A stretch of 64,000 nt of DNA from Chitinophaga cymbidii (GCF_007992715.1 NZ_BKAU01000002.1:186001-250000); one strand, 5' to 3'. Numbered from the stretch's first letter, positions 17,906 through 27,694 are shown. Numbers and translations: made by a program. Notes: generated by a model not told the origin, from the sequence alone.

Positions 17906-18961
17906 TTATCGCTGTTGGTACTGTGTTTGGTAATATTGCTGGTATGCGCCGCTGGTCACGTGCTGCAGCCATTCTTCGTTGGCGAGGTACCAGTCCACCG
18001 TCTTTTCCAGTCCCTCTTCAAACTGCAGGCTGGGAGACCAGCCGAGTTCCTTGTTCAGTTTGGTGGCATCGATCGCGTAGCGCAGGTCGTGGCCGGCGCG
18101 GTCTTTTACGAAAGTGATCAGCTTCGCGGAGGTGCCGGGCGCGCGACCCAGTTTTTCATCCATCACTTTACAGAGAAGATGGATCAGATCGATGTTCTTC
18201 CATTCATTGAAACCGCCGATATTATAGGTTTCACCCGTGCGACCCTGATGGAAGATGGTGTCGATCGCCCGCGCATGATCTTCCACGAACAGCCAGTCGC
18301 GCACATTCTCCCCTTTACCGTATACCGGCACCGGCTTGTTGTTTTTGATGTTGTGGATGGCCAGCGGGATGAGCTTTTCGGGGAAGTGATGGGAGCCGTA
18401 GTTGTTGGAGCAGTTGCTCAGCACCACGGGCAGATGATAGGTATGATAGTAAGCCCTTACAAAATGGTCGGAGCTGGCTTTGGATGCGGAATAAGGGGAA
18501 CGGGGATCGTAGGCCGTTTCTTCCGTGAACAGGCCATCTTCTCCCAATGAGCCGTATACTTCGTCGGTAGACACATGATAGAAGCGTTTTCCTTCCATAT
18601 CGTCTTTCCAGTATTTACGGGCGGCGTTCAGCAGCACGGCGGTGCCAAGCACGTTGGTGCGGATAAATGCCAGCGGGTCCAGGATAGAGCGGTCTACATG
18701 GCTTTCCGCGGCGAGGTGTACCACACCATCGAAATGATATTTTTCAAAAAGGGCCTCCACCGCTTTTTCATCGGTGATGTCTACTTTTTCGAATACATAG
18801 TTAGGCAGGTCTTTTACGTCCAGGAGATTTTCGAGGTTACCCGCGTACGTGAGTGCGTCGCCATTGACAATGGTATAATCGGGGTATTTGTTCACAAAAA
18901 GCCGCACTACATGTGAGCCGATGAAACCGGCGCCGCCAGTGATCAGGAGTGTTTTTTTCAT
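17906..18961 (-). CDS. rfbB: dTDP-glucose 4,6-dehydratase
   Basis: 351 residues. Oxidises, dehydrates and reduces dTDP-glucose to dTDP-4-keto-6-deoxyglucose using tightly bound NAD. The NAD loop GGAGFIGSH is at residues 9-17; STDEVYGSLG and YSASKASSDH carry the catalytic Thr, Asp, Glu, Tyr and Lys. First of the rfbBCD run; the preceding gene is separated by a terminator, so rfbB should have its own promoter in the ~70 bp just upstream. No rfbA (the thymidylyltransferase that supplies dTDP-glucose) is seen in the window. Confidence 0.96.
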   Translation of the reverse strand: MKKTLLITGGAGFIGSHVVRLFVNKYPDYTIVNGDALTYAGNLENLLDVKDLPNYVFEKVDITDEKAVEALFEKYHFDGVVHLAAESHVDRSILDPLAFIRTNVLGTAVLLNAARKYWKDDMEGKRFYHVSTDEVYGSLGEDGLFTEETAYDPRSPYSASKASSDHFVRAYYHTYHLPVVLSNCSNNYGSHHFPEKLIPLAIHNIKNNKPVPVYGKGENVRDWLFVEDHARAIDTIFHQGRTGETYNIGGFNEWKNIDLIHLLCKVMDEKLGRAPGTSAKLITFVKDRAGHDLRYAIDATKLNKELGWSPSLQFEEGLEKTVDWYLANEEWLQHVTSGAYQQYYQTQYQQR

Positions 18962-19023
18962 GAATGCATTTGATTTTCAGATGTTTGCGTTTTCAAACTG
19001 CTCATTTCCAGCTTGCAAAACTA

Positions 19024-19051
19024 ATAAAAAAGAAATCCCGCCGGGGCGGGA
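19024..19051 (-). terminator. Terminator after the UDP-sugar genes
   Basis: Read on the minus strand, TCCCGC pairs with GCGGGA (19046-19051 with 19036-19041) and is followed by TTTCTTTTTT. It separates the DegT-ugd-uxs run from rfbBCD. Confidence 0.65.
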
Positions 19052-19068
19052 CCTCTTTATAGCGGTAA

Positions 19069-20022
19069 TTATTTGCCCAGGGCCTGCCTGAAGTATTCGT
19101 ACGTGATCTTCAGCCCTTCTTTTCTGTCCACTTTCGGTTCCCATCCGAGCAGCTGCTTTGCTTTGGTGATGTCCGGCTTGCGTTGTTTCGGATCGTCTTT
19201 CGGGAGGGGATGGAAAACGATCTTCTGTTTGGTGCCGGTCAGCGCGATGATCTCTTCCGCGAATTGCAGGAGGGTGATCTCCGCGGGGTTGCCGATGTTC
19301 ACCGGCAGGTGGTAATCGCTGAGCAGCAGGCGGTAAATGCCTTCCACGAGGTCGTCCACATAACAGAAAGAGCGCGTCTGGGAGCCGTCGCCGAACACGG
19401 TGAGGTCCTGCCCGGTGAGCGCCTGGCTCATGAATGCGGGCAATGCGCGGCCGTCATCGAGGCGCATGCGCGGGCCGTAGGTATTGAATATGCGGATGAT
19501 GCGGGTATCTACGCCGTGGAAATTATGGTAGGCCATCGTAATGGATTCCATGAAACGTTTGGCTTCGTCGTACACGCCGCGGGGGCCAACGGGGTTCACG
19601 TTGCCCCAGTATTCTTCCGGTTGCGGGTGGATGTTCGGATCGCCATACACTTCGGAAGTGGAGGCCACGAGGATGCGCGCTTTCTTTTCCTTGGCGAGGC
19701 CCAGGAGGTTGTGGGTGCCCAGGGAGCCTACTTTCAGCGTCTGGATCGGCATTTTCAGGTAGTCGATCGGACTGGCCGGTGAAGCGAAGTGCAGGATGTA
19801 ATCCAGGTTGCCGGGAACATGCACGAATTTCGTTACATCATGATGATAGTATTCGAAATTTTTGAGCGGAAAAAGATGCTCGATGTTCTTGATATTACCG
19901 GTGAGCAGGTTGTCCATTCCCACTACATCATATCCTTCTTTGATAAAACGGTCACAAAGGTGTGAGCCGAGGAAGCCGGCGGCACCGGTGATCAATACAC
20001 GTTTATTGTTCATAGTCTGCAT
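19069..20022 (-). CDS. UDP-glucuronate decarboxylase (UDP-xylose synthase) family SDR
   Basis: 317 residues. Makes UDP-xylose from UDP-glucuronate, with NAD bound at [13 protein letters not shown] near the N-terminus. STSEVYGDP and the Y-x3-K motif YDEAKRFME carry the catalytic residues, and [10 protein letters not shown] and [13 protein letters not shown] are typical of the UXS group rather than the RmlB group. It starts 5 bp after the UDP-glucose dehydrogenase stop, which would give it its substrate. A second ATG three codons in is an equally possible start. Confidence 0.9.
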   Translation of the reverse strand: MQTMNNKRVLITGAAGFLGSHLCDRFIKEGYDVVGMDNLLTGNIKNIEHLFPLKNFEYYHHDVTKFVHVPGNLDYILHFASPASPIDYLKMPIQTLKVGSLGTHNLLGLAKEKKARILVASTSEVYGDPNIHPQPEEYWGNVNPVGPRGVYDEAKRFMESITMAYHNFHGVDTRIIRIFNTYGPRMRLDDGRALPAFMSQALTGQDLTVFGDGSQTRSFCYVDDLVEGIYRLLLSDYHLPVNIGNPAEITLLQFAEEIIALTGTKQKIVFHPLPKDDPKQRKPDITKAKQLLGWEPKVDRKEGLKITYEYFRQALGK

Positions 20023-20027
20023 GGGAA

Positions 20028-21341
20028 TTATATTGTTGATGGTTTGCGGCCTACGCTTTCATAGAAGAAACCGAGTTCCTGCATGCGCGGCACGTCAAAA
20101 AGGTTGCGGCCGTCGAACACGACCTTTTCCTTCAGGCTGCTGGTGATCTTGTCAAAGTCCGGCGTACGGAACACGCTCCATTCTGTTGCGATGATCAGCG
20201 CATCCGCGTTTTCCAGCGCGGTGTACTGGTTGTCGGCATACGTAACTTTTTCGCCGATCACGCCTTTTACGTTAGGCATGGCTTCCGGGTCAAATACGGA
20301 AACGGTGGCGCCTTCCTTCACGAGCGCATCGATGATGTATAAAGCGGGCGCTTCGCGGATGTCGTCTGTATTAGGCTTGAAGGCAAGGCCCCACAAGGCG
20401 AAGTGTTTGCCTTTGAGGTTGCCTTTATAATAATTGCTGATCTTCGGCAGGAGGAACAATTTCTGTTTTTCGTTCACGTCCATTACGGCATCGAGTATAC
20501 GAAACGCATATTGCACTTCCTGTGATGATTTCACGAGCGCCTGTACATCTTTCGGGAAGCAGCTGCCGCCGTAGCCGATGCCGGGGAAGAGGAAGCGTTT
20601 GCCGATGCGGTCGTCGCTGCCGATGCCTCTGCGCACCATGTCCACGTCCGCGCCCAGCTTCTCGCAAAGAATGGCGATCTCGTTCATGAAGGAGATCTTG
20701 GTGGCGAGGAAGGAGTTGGCGGCGTATTTGGTCAGCTCGGCGGATTTTTCATCCATGTAGATGATCGGGTTGCCCTGGCGCACGAAGGGCGCATACAGGT
20801 CGCCCATTACTTTGCGCGCCCTTTCAGAAGAGGTGCCGATCACTACGCGGTCCGGCTTCATAAAGTCTTCCACGGCCACGCCTTCGCGCAGGAATTCGGG
20901 GTTGGACACCACGTCAAATTCCACTTTGGCGTTTTTAGCGATGGCGGCATGCACTTTGTCTGCCGTACCTACCGGCACCGTGCTTTTGTCAACGATCACT
21001 TTGTAATCTTTCAGCAGCACGCCTAACTGGTCTGCTACTTTGAGGATGTAGGAAAGATCGGCGGAGCCGTCTTCCCCCGGCGGCGTGGGAAGGGCCAGGA
21101 AGATCACCTGTGCGTCCTGGATGCCTTCTGCGAGGTTGGTGGTAAAGTGCAAACGCTCTTCTTTCAGGTTGCGTTCGAATAATTTCTCGAGGCCAGGCTC
21201 ATAAATGGTGATCTGGCCTGCGGAAAGCTTGCTGACTTTGTTGACATCAATGTCTACGCAAGTAACATCATTGCCTGTTTCTGCGAAACAGGTCCCGGTA
21301 ACGAGTCCAACGTAGCCGGTTCCTACTACGGTAATTTTCAT
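20028..21341 (-). CDS. ugd: UDP-glucose 6-dehydrogenase
   Basis: 437 residues. Oxidises UDP-glucose twice to UDP-glucuronate. [18 protein letters not shown] is the NAD-binding N-terminus, and the nucleophile is the Cys in [26 protein letters not shown], and the C-terminal [18 protein letters not shown], are family segments. It follows the aminotransferase gene after 7 bp and precedes the UDP-xylose synthase gene after 5 bp, so the three form one operon making UDP-linked sugars for surface glycans. Confidence 0.95.
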   Translation of the reverse strand: MKITVVGTGYVGLVTGTCFAETGNDVTCVDIDVNKVSKLSAGQITIYEPGLEKLFERNLKEERLHFTTNLAEGIQDAQVIFLALPTPPGEDGSADLSYILKVADQLGVLLKDYKVIVDKSTVPVGTADKVHAAIAKNAKVEFDVVSNPEFLREGVAVEDFMKPDRVVIGTSSERARKVMGDLYAPFVRQGNPIIYMDEKSAELTKYAANSFLATKISFMNEIAILCEKLGADVDMVRRGIGSDDRIGKRFLFPGIGYGGSCFPKDVQALVKSSQEVQYAFRILDAVMDVNEKQKLFLLPKISNYYKGNLKGKHFALWGLAFKPNTDDIREAPALYIIDALVKEGATVSVFDPEAMPNVKGVIGEKVTYADNQYTALENADALIIATEWSVFRTPDFDKITSSLKEKVVFDGRNLFDVPRMQELGFFYESVGRKPSTI

Positions 21342-21348
21342 GCGGGGC

Positions 21349-22476
21349 TTAGTTTAAAAATGATTTAACTGATTCTATGATGTGATGTAACTGGTCGGGA
21401 TCCATTTCCGTGTGTATCGGCAGGGATATTACTTTGCCGGTGAGGCTGTCGGTCACGGGCAGATGCTGGTTGAGATCGGTCATGCCTGCGAACATTTTCT
21501 GACGATGGGCCGGTACGGGATAATAGATCATGGCGGGCACCTGTTTTTCCTGCAGGTACGCCTGTAATTTATTGCGGTCGGCTCCTTCCAGCTGCAGTGT
21601 ATATTGATGGAACACATGCACCTGGTTCGGGGCCTGGTAAGGTGTGATGATCTGCGGAATGCCTGCGAAGCCCTGATCGTAGGTTGCGGCGGCTGCGCGG
21701 CGCGCTGCGATGTATTGATCGAGGAGTTGCAGTTTGATGCGGAGGACTACGGCCTGGAGGGTATCCAGCCGGCTGTTGACGCCCACTTCATCGTGATAAT
21801 AGCGTTGGGACTGGCCGTGGTTGGCCACCATCCTGATCTTTGCCGCCAGCGCGTCGTCGTCTGTGAAGAGCGCGCCGCCGTCCCCATAGCAACCGAGGTT
21901 CTTGGAGGGGAAGAAGGAGGTGCAGCCGATATGCCCGAAAGTGCCTGCTTTTTTGGTGACGCCGGCTTTGGTCGTATAGTCGCTGCCGATGGCCTGCGCG
22001 TTATCTTCTATCACATACAGGTTATGTTTGCGGGCGACCTCCATGATGGCCTCCATGTCCGCGCTGTGACCGTAGAGGTGCACCGGCACGATGGCCTTCG
22101 TCTTCGGCGTGATGGCCTTTTCAATGGCAACCGGGTCTATGCAGTAGGTTTTGGGATCAATATCCACGAAAACGGGCTTCAGGCGCAGCAGGGCGATCAC
22201 TTCCGCCGTGGCGATGAAGGTAAACGAAGGGGTGATCACCTCGTCGCCGGGTTCCAGGCCCAGGGCCATCATGGCTATCTGCAGCGCGTCGGTGCCATTC
22301 GCACAGGGGATCACATGCTTTGTGCCGAGGTATTGGCCCAGCTCCTGCGAGAATTGCTGCACGGGAGCGCCATTAATGAAAGCGGCGCTTTCCAGCACTT
22401 CCTGGATCGCTGCGTCTACCTGCGGTTTGATTTTACTGTACTGGCGTTTGAGATCCACCATCTGAATAGGAACCAT
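21349..22476 (-). CDS. DegT/DnrJ/EryC1/StrS sugar aminotransferase
   Basis: 375 residues. A PLP-dependent enzyme that puts an amino group on a keto-sugar nucleotide. The N-terminus MVDLKRQYSKIKPQVDAAIQ is typical, and the PLP lysine is in SFFPSKNLGCYGDGGAL; NGTDALQIAM and EDNAQAIGS are other family marks. It resembles WbpE-type enzymes that act on UDP-sugar acids, which would fit the neighbouring UDP-glucuronate genes, but the precise substrate cannot be read from sequence. First gene of the operon; divergent from waaA across 104 bp. Confidence 0.88.
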   Translation of the reverse strand: MVPIQMVDLKRQYSKIKPQVDAAIQEVLESAAFINGAPVQQFSQELGQYLGTKHVIPCANGTDALQIAMMALGLEPGDEVITPSFTFIATAEVIALLRLKPVFVDIDPKTYCIDPVAIEKAITPKTKAIVPVHLYGHSADMEAIMEVARKHNLYVIEDNAQAIGSDYTTKAGVTKKAGTFGHIGCTSFFPSKNLGCYGDGGALFTDDDALAAKIRMVANHGQSQRYYHDEVGVNSRLDTLQAVVLRIKLQLLDQYIAARRAAAATYDQGFAGIPQIITPYQAPNQVHVFHQYTLQLEGADRNKLQAYLQEKQVPAMIYYPVPAHRQKMFAGMTDLNQHLPVTDSLTGKVISLPIHTEMDPDQLHHIIESVKSFLN

Positions 22477-22517
22477 CGAGGATATCTTTTATTTTAGAGT
22501 CCGCAAATTTACAAAAA

Positions 22518-22544
22518 TTGAGATAGGCAGCGGGACTATCTTTG
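22518..22544 (+). promoter_or_regulatory. Possible waaA promoter
   Basis: TTG at 22518-22520 and TATCTTTG at 22537-22544, separated by 16 bp, resemble the Bacteroidota -33 and -7 boxes. The GTG start lies 36 bp downstream. Confidence 0.45.
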
Positions 22545-22580
22545 TAAGGTATTCTATTTATTGAGTTAAGTACCAATTCT

Positions 22581-23840
22581 GTGGGTTTATCGATTTTATT
22601 TTATAATACCGGGATCCGGCTGTACAAAGGGGCGGTGAGCCTGGCCGCCCGCATTGGCGGCAACCGGAAAGCCGGGCTGTGGGTGGAAGGGCGCAGGAAT
22701 CTCTGGCCGGCCCTCACCGCGGCCATGGCGGGAGATCAGCCCGTTGCATGGGTACATGCCGCTTCCCTCGGGGAGTTTGAGCAGGGGAGGCCGGTATTGG
22801 AGGCCATCAGGGCGCAATACCCCCGCCACCGCATCCTGCTGACGTTCTTTTCGCCCTCGGGCTACGAAGTACGGAAGGACTACCCCGGCGCGGACCATGT
22901 GTGCTACCTGCCGCTGGACACACCCGGGAACGCGCGGCGCTTCCTGGACATCGTGCGGCCGCAGCTGGCGATCTTCATCAAATATGAATTCTGGTATCAT
23001 TTCCTGACGGCGCTTGAAGCCCGCAATATCCCGGTGCTGCTGATTTCCGGCATCTTCCGGCGGCAGCAGGTGTTCTTTAAAAGCTATGGCAGCCTTTTCC
23101 GGCGCCTGCTAACGGGAATGGACCATCTTTTTGTGCAGGACGAAAACTCGCTGTCACTGTTGCAAAACATCGGCATTCAACATGCGTCAGTAGCCGGGGA
23201 TACGCGCTTCGACCGGGTATGGGCCTTGCGCGCGAACCCCGTGCGGTTCCCCAATGTCAGGCGTTTTCTGCATACGGACAATGTGCTGGTGGCCGGCAGC
23301 ACCTGGGAGGAGGACGAAAAGCTGCTGGCGGAATGGTGGTATAACAGCGGCCGGCAGGGCCGGCAGCTGGTTGTGGCCCCGCACGAGATCAGCGAAGCCC
23401 GCCTGAAGCAGGTGGAAGCGCTGTTCCCCGATGCAGTGCGCTACTCCGTTTGCGGGCAGAGCACAAAGGATTCCGTACTGCTGATCGATAATGTGGGCAT
23501 GCTGTCCTCTCTCTATAATTACGGCCGGGTGGCTTATGTGGGCGGCGGTTTCGGGAAAGCAGGCATTCATAACCTCCTGGAGCCCGCTGCTTTCGGGAAA
23601 CCCGTCATTATCGGCCCCGTTTATCATCAGTTCCACGAAGCAAAAATGCTGGTGGAGCGCAAAGGCGCGCTGGTAGTGGACAGTGTGGAAGGATTACACC
23701 GGAACATGGAGGCGTTGCGGGATGAGCACTACTACCGCCAAACGGCAGCGATCAATACGCAGTTCGTGGAGGAGCACCAGGGCGCTACCCGGAAAATAAT
23801 GGATTATATTCAGGAGAAACGTTTCCTCACAAGGGAGTAA
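22581..23840 (+). CDS. waaA: 3-deoxy-D-manno-octulosonic acid (Kdo) transferase
   Basis: 419 residues from a GTG start. Transfers Kdo from CMP-Kdo to lipid A precursor at the inner membrane face. A short N-terminal hydrophobic anchor is followed by WVHAASLGEFEQGRPVLEAI, the conserved acceptor-side segment with the catalytic Glu, then IKYEFWYHFL, and the C-terminal GT-B region AYVGGGFGKAGIHNLLEPAA. Divergent from the sugar nucleotide genes, so both sides serve envelope glycan synthesis. Its last 31 bp overlap the convergent repeat-protein gene. Confidence 0.93.
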   Translation: MGLSILFYNTGIRLYKGAVSLAARIGGNRKAGLWVEGRRNLWPALTAAMAGDQPVAWVHAASLGEFEQGRPVLEAIRAQYPRHRILLTFFSPSGYEVRKDYPGADHVCYLPLDTPGNARRFLDIVRPQLAIFIKYEFWYHFLTALEARNIPVLLISGIFRRQQVFFKSYGSLFRRLLTGMDHLFVQDENSLSLLQNIGIQHASVAGDTRFDRVWALRANPVRFPNVRRFLHTDNVLVAGSTWEEDEKLLAEWWYNSGRQGRQLVVAPHEISEARLKQVEALFPDAVRYSVCGQSTKDSVLLIDNVGMLSSLYNYGRVAYVGGGFGKAGIHNLLEPAAFGKPVIIGPVYHQFHEAKMLVERKGALVVDSVEGLHRNMEALRDEHYYRQTAAINTQFVEEHQGATRKIMDYIQEKRFLTRE

Positions 23841-24847
23841 AACTGCTTGACCAGCGGGTCACTCTCGTTCCATCCCAGCTTGATCTTCAGTTCCCTTTCC
23901 ATCCAGTTCTCCGCTTCCTGAAGGGAGGTGCTTTCGTTGATGGTCTTGACGGAACGGTCATACATTGTTTTATCACTGCGGAACAGCGACTGTATGAACT
24001 GGAATTTGTCGTTGATGCCGATGGCGTCTTTGAGGTCCTTTACGCCCATGCCGCCGAGCCGCTCGCCCAGTTCCACTTTCCCTTTGTTGCTCAATGCGTC
24101 GTTGAGGGAAGGGGAATTTCTGGATATCAGCTCGTTGAGTTCTTTGCGGATGCCGGTTTCGGGTGATGAGGGATGCTTGTCGGCCGGCTTTTCCGGAGCT
24201 GGCTGCGGATAGTTGTATTTATTAACAGGCATTTCCGTTGCCGGTTGCGGAGGATTTGTATGAAGATGATTGCCTGCCGGTTGTTCTGCAGGATGGTTGT
24301 TTTTGTTCGCAGGCGTTTCCGTTGGTGTTTGCTGGTAGTTGTTCCTGTTCGCCGGCTCCTCTGATGGATGCGGGTGGTTGTTCCTGTTCACCGGCCCTTC
24401 TGACGGATGCTGGTAGCTATTTTTGTTTGCGGATTCCTGTGCGGGATTGGTATGCAGATAATTACCGTTGTTCACCGGTTCCTCCGCCCTTGCCGTATCT
24501 TCCTGTGGAGCTTGCGCCGGCTGCTGCCTTTGCTGCGGCAGATCGAAAAGCGTAGCCGCCTGCTCCTGCGGGCGGGATTTCACAGGCACCCTGTCCTGCG
24601 CATACCCGTTTTGCATCGCCTTTTCCTGTTGCGGCGGAACCGCCTTTTCTGCAACAGGAACCGGGGTATGGGCCGGTAAAATGACGGCTACATGCCCATG
24701 CCCCTTGAGGTCCTGCTGACGCTGCAGATTGCGCTGGTGGAGTATCTCCGCCTGCAGCAACTGCGTGTAGTAGGATATGGTCTGCAAGCCTGCATCAGAA
24801 TTTTTTAATTCCTGCAGTTTATCAATTAATGCACTTATCTTTTCCAT
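23810..24847 (-). CDS. Uncharacterised protein with Pro/Asn-rich repeat linker
   Basis: 345 residues, not recognised as a named family. Residues 1-45 look like a helical segment (DKLQELKNSDAGLQTISYYT), residues ~90-225 are a low-complexity linker with degenerate copies of an EPANRNNYxx-type unit rich in Pro, Asn, Glu and His, and the last ~110 residues (from LNELISRNSPSLNDAL) form a compact helical domain that recurs in Bacteroidota hypothetical proteins. No signal peptide or membrane segment. The stop lies inside the convergent waaA 3' end, a 31-bp overlap. The architecture suggests two binding domains joined by a flexible tether; function is unknown. Confidence 0.8.
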   Translation of the reverse strand: MEKISALIDKLQELKNSDAGLQTISYYTQLLQAEILHQRNLQRQQDLKGHGHVAVILPAHTPVPVAEKAVPPQQEKAMQNGYAQDRVPVKSRPQEQAATLFDLPQQRQQPAQAPQEDTARAEEPVNNGNYLHTNPAQESANKNSYQHPSEGPVNRNNHPHPSEEPANRNNYQQTPTETPANKNNHPAEQPAGNHLHTNPPQPATEMPVNKYNYPQPAPEKPADKHPSSPETGIRKELNELISRNSPSLNDALSNKGKVELGERLGGMGVKDLKDAIGINDKFQFIQSLFRSDKTMYDRSVKTINESTSLQEAENWMERELKIKLGWNESDPLVKQFYSLVRKRFS

Positions 24848-24935
24848 GCCTTAATTGTTAACGTCATCTGGTATAAATTATTTTATTTGCACTAAGTTAT
24901 ACTATTTTAATCATTAATAATCAAAATACTATCAT

Positions 24936-25505
24936 ATGTTTATTGAACCTTCTCTTACAGGAGGTCGAAGAGGGTGGATAGAGGTGATCTGCGGTTCCAT
25001 GTTCTCCGGCAAAACCGAAGAACTGATACGGCGGCTGAAGCGCGCCCGGATCGCCAATCTCTCGGCAGAAATATTCAAACCCGCTATGGATGTGCGTTAC
25101 GATGAGCAGAACATCGTTTCGCATGACGAATCAAAGATATTGTCTACCCCCGTGGACAGCTCGCAGCAGATATTGCTGTTAGGGCAGGGTGTTGATGTGG
25201 TAGCGATAGATGAAGCGCAGTTTTTTGACATGGAACTGCCGAATGTCTGTGATCAATTGGCGCTCAGCGGTATGCGTGTGATCGTGGCGGGGCTGGACAT
25301 GAATTTCCAGGGAGAGCCCTTTGGCCCCATTCCCAATTTGCTCGCCAAAGCAGATTACATCACAAAGCTGCATGCCATCTGCGTGCAATGCGGCAATATC
25401 GCTACACATTCCTACCGGAAGAGCGCGGACAAAAATATGGTGCTGTTAGGAGAGAAGGATATCTACGAACCCCGTTGCAGGCATTGTTATCATTACGTGC
25501 GGTAA
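24936..25505 (+). CDS. tdk: Thymidine kinase, type II
   Basis: 189 residues. Phosphorylates thymidine with ATP for salvage. The P-loop GSMFSGKT is at residues 20-27, the catalytic Glu is in IDEAQFFD, and the zinc-binding lasso is supplied by CVQCG and CRHC near the C-terminus. The substrate loop is [11 protein letters not shown]. Its TAA stop directly abuts the stop of the convergent GtrA gene, so the mRNA ends of the two overlap. Confidence 0.95.
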   Translation: MFIEPSLTGGRRGWIEVICGSMFSGKTEELIRRLKRARIANLSAEIFKPAMDVRYDEQNIVSHDESKILSTPVDSSQQILLLGQGVDVVAIDEAQFFDMELPNVCDQLALSGMRVIVAGLDMNFQGEPFGPIPNLLAKADYITKLHAICVQCGNIATHSYRKSADKNMVLLGEKDIYEPRCRHCYHYVR

Positions 25506-26009
25506 TTACAGTGTGGGGCTTTCCGGCTCCGCTACCTCCACTTTCACCTTGAAGGTGAACTTCTTTTGGGTGATATAGCTGAAGCATACCACCAGTATGG
25601 TTGTAAGGATCTTGGCGATGGTAGGGTAGAAGTGGCAGATCTCCACGAAGAATTTCATGAACACATAGTTGAAAAGCAGGCAAACCCCCACCAGCATAAA
25701 GTACCGGATCAGCTGCACTCTTCCCCGCAGGTTGGATTCGGAGAAAACGATATACTTGTTCAGCAGGAAGCCCGTCGGGAAGCTGACGATGAACGCCATA
25801 AGCACTGCCGCGATATGCGGGCTGATCGTAAGGAATGGCAGGTGCACCATTTGTTTGTTCAGGATGAAATTGTAGCTGATAAAGAACAGGAAGATGTCCA
25901 GCAGCGTGTTGCCGCCGCCGCATGCCAGGTAACGGAACGTCTGGAAAGGCATCAGCCGGGAGAATGGCTTGTAAAAGAAATTCAGTATGTTAAGAATCAG
26001 CTGCTTCAT
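25506..26009 (-). CDS. GtrA-family membrane protein
   Basis: 167 residues with four hydrophobic segments. The opening FRYLACGGGNTLLDIFLFF matches the GtrA family, small inner-membrane proteins that in several species help move lipid-linked sugars across the membrane during O-antigen or teichoic acid glycosylation. The substrate is not visible. It abuts the thymidine kinase stop with no gap and has no obvious partner glycosyltransferase in the window. Confidence 0.85.
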   Translation of the reverse strand: MKQLILNILNFFYKPFSRLMPFQTFRYLACGGGNTLLDIFLFFISYNFILNKQMVHLPFLTISPHIAAVLMAFIVSFPTGFLLNKYIVFSESNLRGRVQLIRYFMLVGVCLLFNYVFMKFFVEICHFYPTIAKILTTILVVCFSYITQKKFTFKVKVEVAEPESPTL

Positions 26010-26168
26010 TACAAATTTGAACGCCGCAAAGGTAAGGACTAAAGTTCAGGTTTCCCGCATTTGACAGGCGTATTCCTGGCCCCGGCTCAGGGCGGCCACG
26101 TACTTTTATCGACAGTTCGCCGCTTTTCTCCTTCCGAAGCTACACACTTCTATCCATCATCCGCGTCA

Positions 26169-27659
26169 CTAAAACGTCCGCCGCTTCTTCCACTTCGAAA
26201 CCTGCCCGTTCACCTGCGCCGGCGCTAAGGCCTGTGGCGCCGTAGCAGCGGCCTTCCATAATTGGGAGGCCAGTATCGCAGCTGCCCTGGCCGCATCTTC
26301 ATCCTTTGCGTCCAGCGCCTGCGGCGTAAAATATTTGCTGATAAAATTCGTATCGAAATTCCCTTCAATGAACGGCTGTTGCTGCAACGCCCACTTGCCG
26401 AATGGAAGCGTAGTGCGGATGCCCGTCACCTGGTATTCGTCGATCGCGCGTATCAGCCGCTCGCGGGCCTCCTCGCGGTCAGACCCCCAGGCGATCAGCT
26501 TCGCGATCATCGGATCGTAATAAATAGGAATATCCATCCCCTGCTCATACCCGTCATCCACCCGTACCCCGTATCCCTGGGGACGAATATACGTTTGCAG
26601 CGTACCCGTGTCCGGCAGAAAATTATTGGCCGGGTCTTCCGCGCAGATACGCAACTCTATAGCATGACCATTGATCTGCAGCGACTCCTGCGTGAACGGC
26701 AGCTTCTCGCCCCGCGCAATGCGGATCTGTTCTTTCACCAGGTCAAGCCCCGTGATCATCTCGGTAACGGGGTGCTCCACCTGCAGGCGGGTATTCATTT
26801 CGAGGAAATAAAAGTTGAGCTGTTCATCCACCAGGAACTCCACCGTGCCCGCGCCGTAATAGTTGCAGGCGCGCGCAACGTCCACCGCGCATTTTCCCAT
26901 CGCCGCGCGGATGGCCGGCGTGAGGCAGGAAGACGGCGCTTCTTCTATCAGTTTCTGATGGCGGCGCTGTATGGAACATTCCCGTTCGAAAAGATACACG
27001 CAATTGCCAAACTGGTCGCCCAGTATCTGTATCTCGATGTGGCGCGGCGCGCCCACATATTTTTCAATGAAAACGGCATCATCGCCGAAGGCGCTGAGCG
27101 CCTCGCTTTTCGCCAGGCGGATCTGCTCTTCCAGCTCGCTTTCCTGCTGCACTACCCGCATCCCTTTGCCCCCGCCGCCCGCGGACGCTTTGATGAGAAT
27201 GGGGAAACCGGTTTTCTTTACCACTTCGCGCGCTTCTTCCAGGCTGCGCAGCGGCGTTTCCGTGCCGGGCACCATCGGCACCCCGAACTGCTGCGCCGCC
27301 TGCTTCGCGGCCAGCTTGCTGCCCATCACTTCTATCGAAGCCGCGGCAGGACCGATGAACGTCAATCCCGCGTCCGCCACCATTTGCGCGAAGCGCGCAT
27401 TCTCGCTCAGGAAACCGTAGCCGGGATGGATCGCATCGGCGCCCGTTTCTTTGGCCACTGCAATGATCTTTTCACCCAGCAGGTAACTCTGGCTGGAAGG
27501 GGCGGGACCGATGCAGACCGCTTCATCCGCATACTGCACGAACGGCATCAGCCGGTCGGCTTCCGAAAAAACAGCTACTGTCTGAATCCCCATTTCCCTT
27601 GCGGAGCGCATTACCCGCAGGGCGATCTCGCCGCGGTTGGCTACTACGATTTTTTTCAT
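26169..27659 (-). CDS. accC: Biotin carboxylase (acyl-CoA carboxylase subunit)
   Basis: 496 residues from the ATG at 27659 (MKKIVVANRGEIALRVMRSA). Carboxylates biotin on a carrier protein with bicarbonate and ATP. The ATP-grasp core shows KASAGGGGKGMRVVQ, HIEIQILGDQFGN and EMNTRLQVEHPVTEMITGLD. A C-terminal extension of ~50 residues rich in Ala (residues ~445-496) goes beyond the usual ~450. No biotin carrier domain is fused or adjacent, so it needs a separate BCCP; it could serve acetyl-, propionyl- or another acyl-CoA carboxylase. Divergent from ccmB across 48 bp. Confidence 0.9.
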   Translation of the reverse strand: MKKIVVANRGEIALRVMRSAREMGIQTVAVFSEADRLMPFVQYADEAVCIGPAPSSQSYLLGEKIIAVAKETGADAIHPGYGFLSENARFAQMVADAGLTFIGPAAASIEVMGSKLAAKQAAQQFGVPMVPGTETPLRSLEEAREVVKKTGFPILIKASAGGGGKGMRVVQQESELEEQIRLAKSEALSAFGDDAVFIEKYVGAPRHIEIQILGDQFGNCVYLFERECSIQRRHQKLIEEAPSSCLTPAIRAAMGKCAVDVARACNYYGAGTVEFLVDEQLNFYFLEMNTRLQVEHPVTEMITGLDLVKEQIRIARGEKLPFTQESLQINGHAIELRICAEDPANNFLPDTGTLQTYIRPQGYGVRVDDGYEQGMDIPIYYDPMIAKLIAWGSDREEARERLIRAIDEYQVTGIRTTLPFGKWALQQQPFIEGNFDTNFISKYFTPQALDAKDEDAARAAAILASQLWKAAATAPQALAPAQVNGQVSKWKKRRTF

Positions 27660-27694
27660 AGGGGCTAAAGTTAAGGGATTTATGGCCTTAATGT

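Noticed and set aside
26041..26168. Possible tRNA or small RNA in the gap before the biotin carboxylase stop
   Set aside because: No cloverleaf or clear stem arrangement could be formed by eye, and no T-loop motif is present.
26262..27668. Plus-strand open frame of 468 codons opposite the biotin carboxylase gene
   Set aside because: The opposite strand encodes a full-length, well-conserved biotin carboxylase. Long antisense frames are expected in GC-rich genes and this one has no recognisable motif.
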